The notes under the pieces: generated by a model
Told to the model about the DNA's origin: nothing
What the model saw: only the letters and a program-made list of their open reading frames with translations
Databases searched by the model: none
Shown: positions 13,716 through 13,922 of the stretch, one piece after another
How positions within the stretch are numbered: position 1 is the first letter of the stretch
Layout: each line of letters opens with the position of its first letter
Translations under genes and position numbers: made by a program
Assembly (NCBI GenBank): GCA_031289515.1
Contig: JAITPH010000200.1
Location: forward strand, 1-13,922
Reading direction: 5' to 3'
Origin: Tannerella sp.
GTDB lineage: Bacteria; Bacteroidota; Bacteroidia; Bacteroidales; Tannerellaceae
DNA length: 13,922 bases

Positions 13716-13922
13716 CGGCGCTCACCGGCAAAGCAGATTTCATGGCTTCACCCGGAGGAGTTAATGATATGGAACTTTCCTGTTCAGGTTATCTGAAATT
13801 TTTACCTAAACACGGGGGTTTACTGCTGACCCGTCTTTCCTCCGGCTTCGTCCGAAGGACAAGATAAAAAATGTGGGAATCAAAGTCCCTACATTACAAG
13901 ATAGATATCAGTGCAAAACCTT
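13716..13922. other. Probable decayed 3' part of the DUF1670 gene
   Basis: The first codons after the DUF1670 stop fit the expected RRHR of the family if one base is skipped. Beyond about 13730 all three plus-strand frames are broken by stops or carry nothing I recognise. An imperfect hairpin, TCCTCCGG/CCGAAGGA (13838-13845, 13852-13859, one mismatch), lies near the edge and is followed by A-rich rather than T-rich sequence. The region is either degraded gene or a different element inserted into it. Confidence 0.35.

Overview
The window looks like chromosomal DNA of a member of the Bacteroidetes, most likely order Bacteroidales. The evidence is a RprX/RprY-type two-component pair close to the Bacteroides proteins as I remember them, a DUF5106/thioredoxin lipoprotein, a DUF6249-like membrane protein, a DUF1670 fragment, promoters of the Bacteroidetes form (TTTG, about 20 bases, then TAnnTTTG), and a general lack of strong Shine-Dalgarno sequences.

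Layout. 92-1618 (-) is cofactor-independent phosphoglycerate mutase (gpmI). Divergent from it, 1702-3165 (+) is an AGCS sodium:amino-acid symporter, overlapped by four bases by a YgjP-type zinc metallohydrolase (3162-3869, +). A strong bidirectional terminator at 4024-4061 separates these from rprX-rprY (6355 to 4080, -). Between the hydrolase stop and the terminator lies an unexplained stretch rich in inverted repeats. From 6356 to 6849 the DNA is AT-rich, with one doubtful small secreted ORF. 6850-10551 (-) is full-length purL with a fused glutaminase domain. Divergent from purL, 10691-12277 (+) is a probable two-gene unit: a LysE-type exporter and a thioredoxin-fold lipoprotein.

From 12278 to the right edge the character changes. 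There is little coding sequence (one small membrane protein at 12567-12995, -) and many palindromes and short repeats. At 13392 there is a broken DUF1670 gene behind a promoter whose -7 element lies in a perfect 17-bp inverted repeat. This end looks like an accumulation zone for repeat elements and mobile-gene remnants.

The protein-coding genes are mostly housekeeping (glycolysis, purine synthesis, transport, envelope sensing) and do not form one pathway. No CRISPR array, tRNA, rRNA, complete insertion sequence or recognisable defence system was seen. The parts least explained are the structured 3' region at 3891-4061 and the repeat-rich right end.
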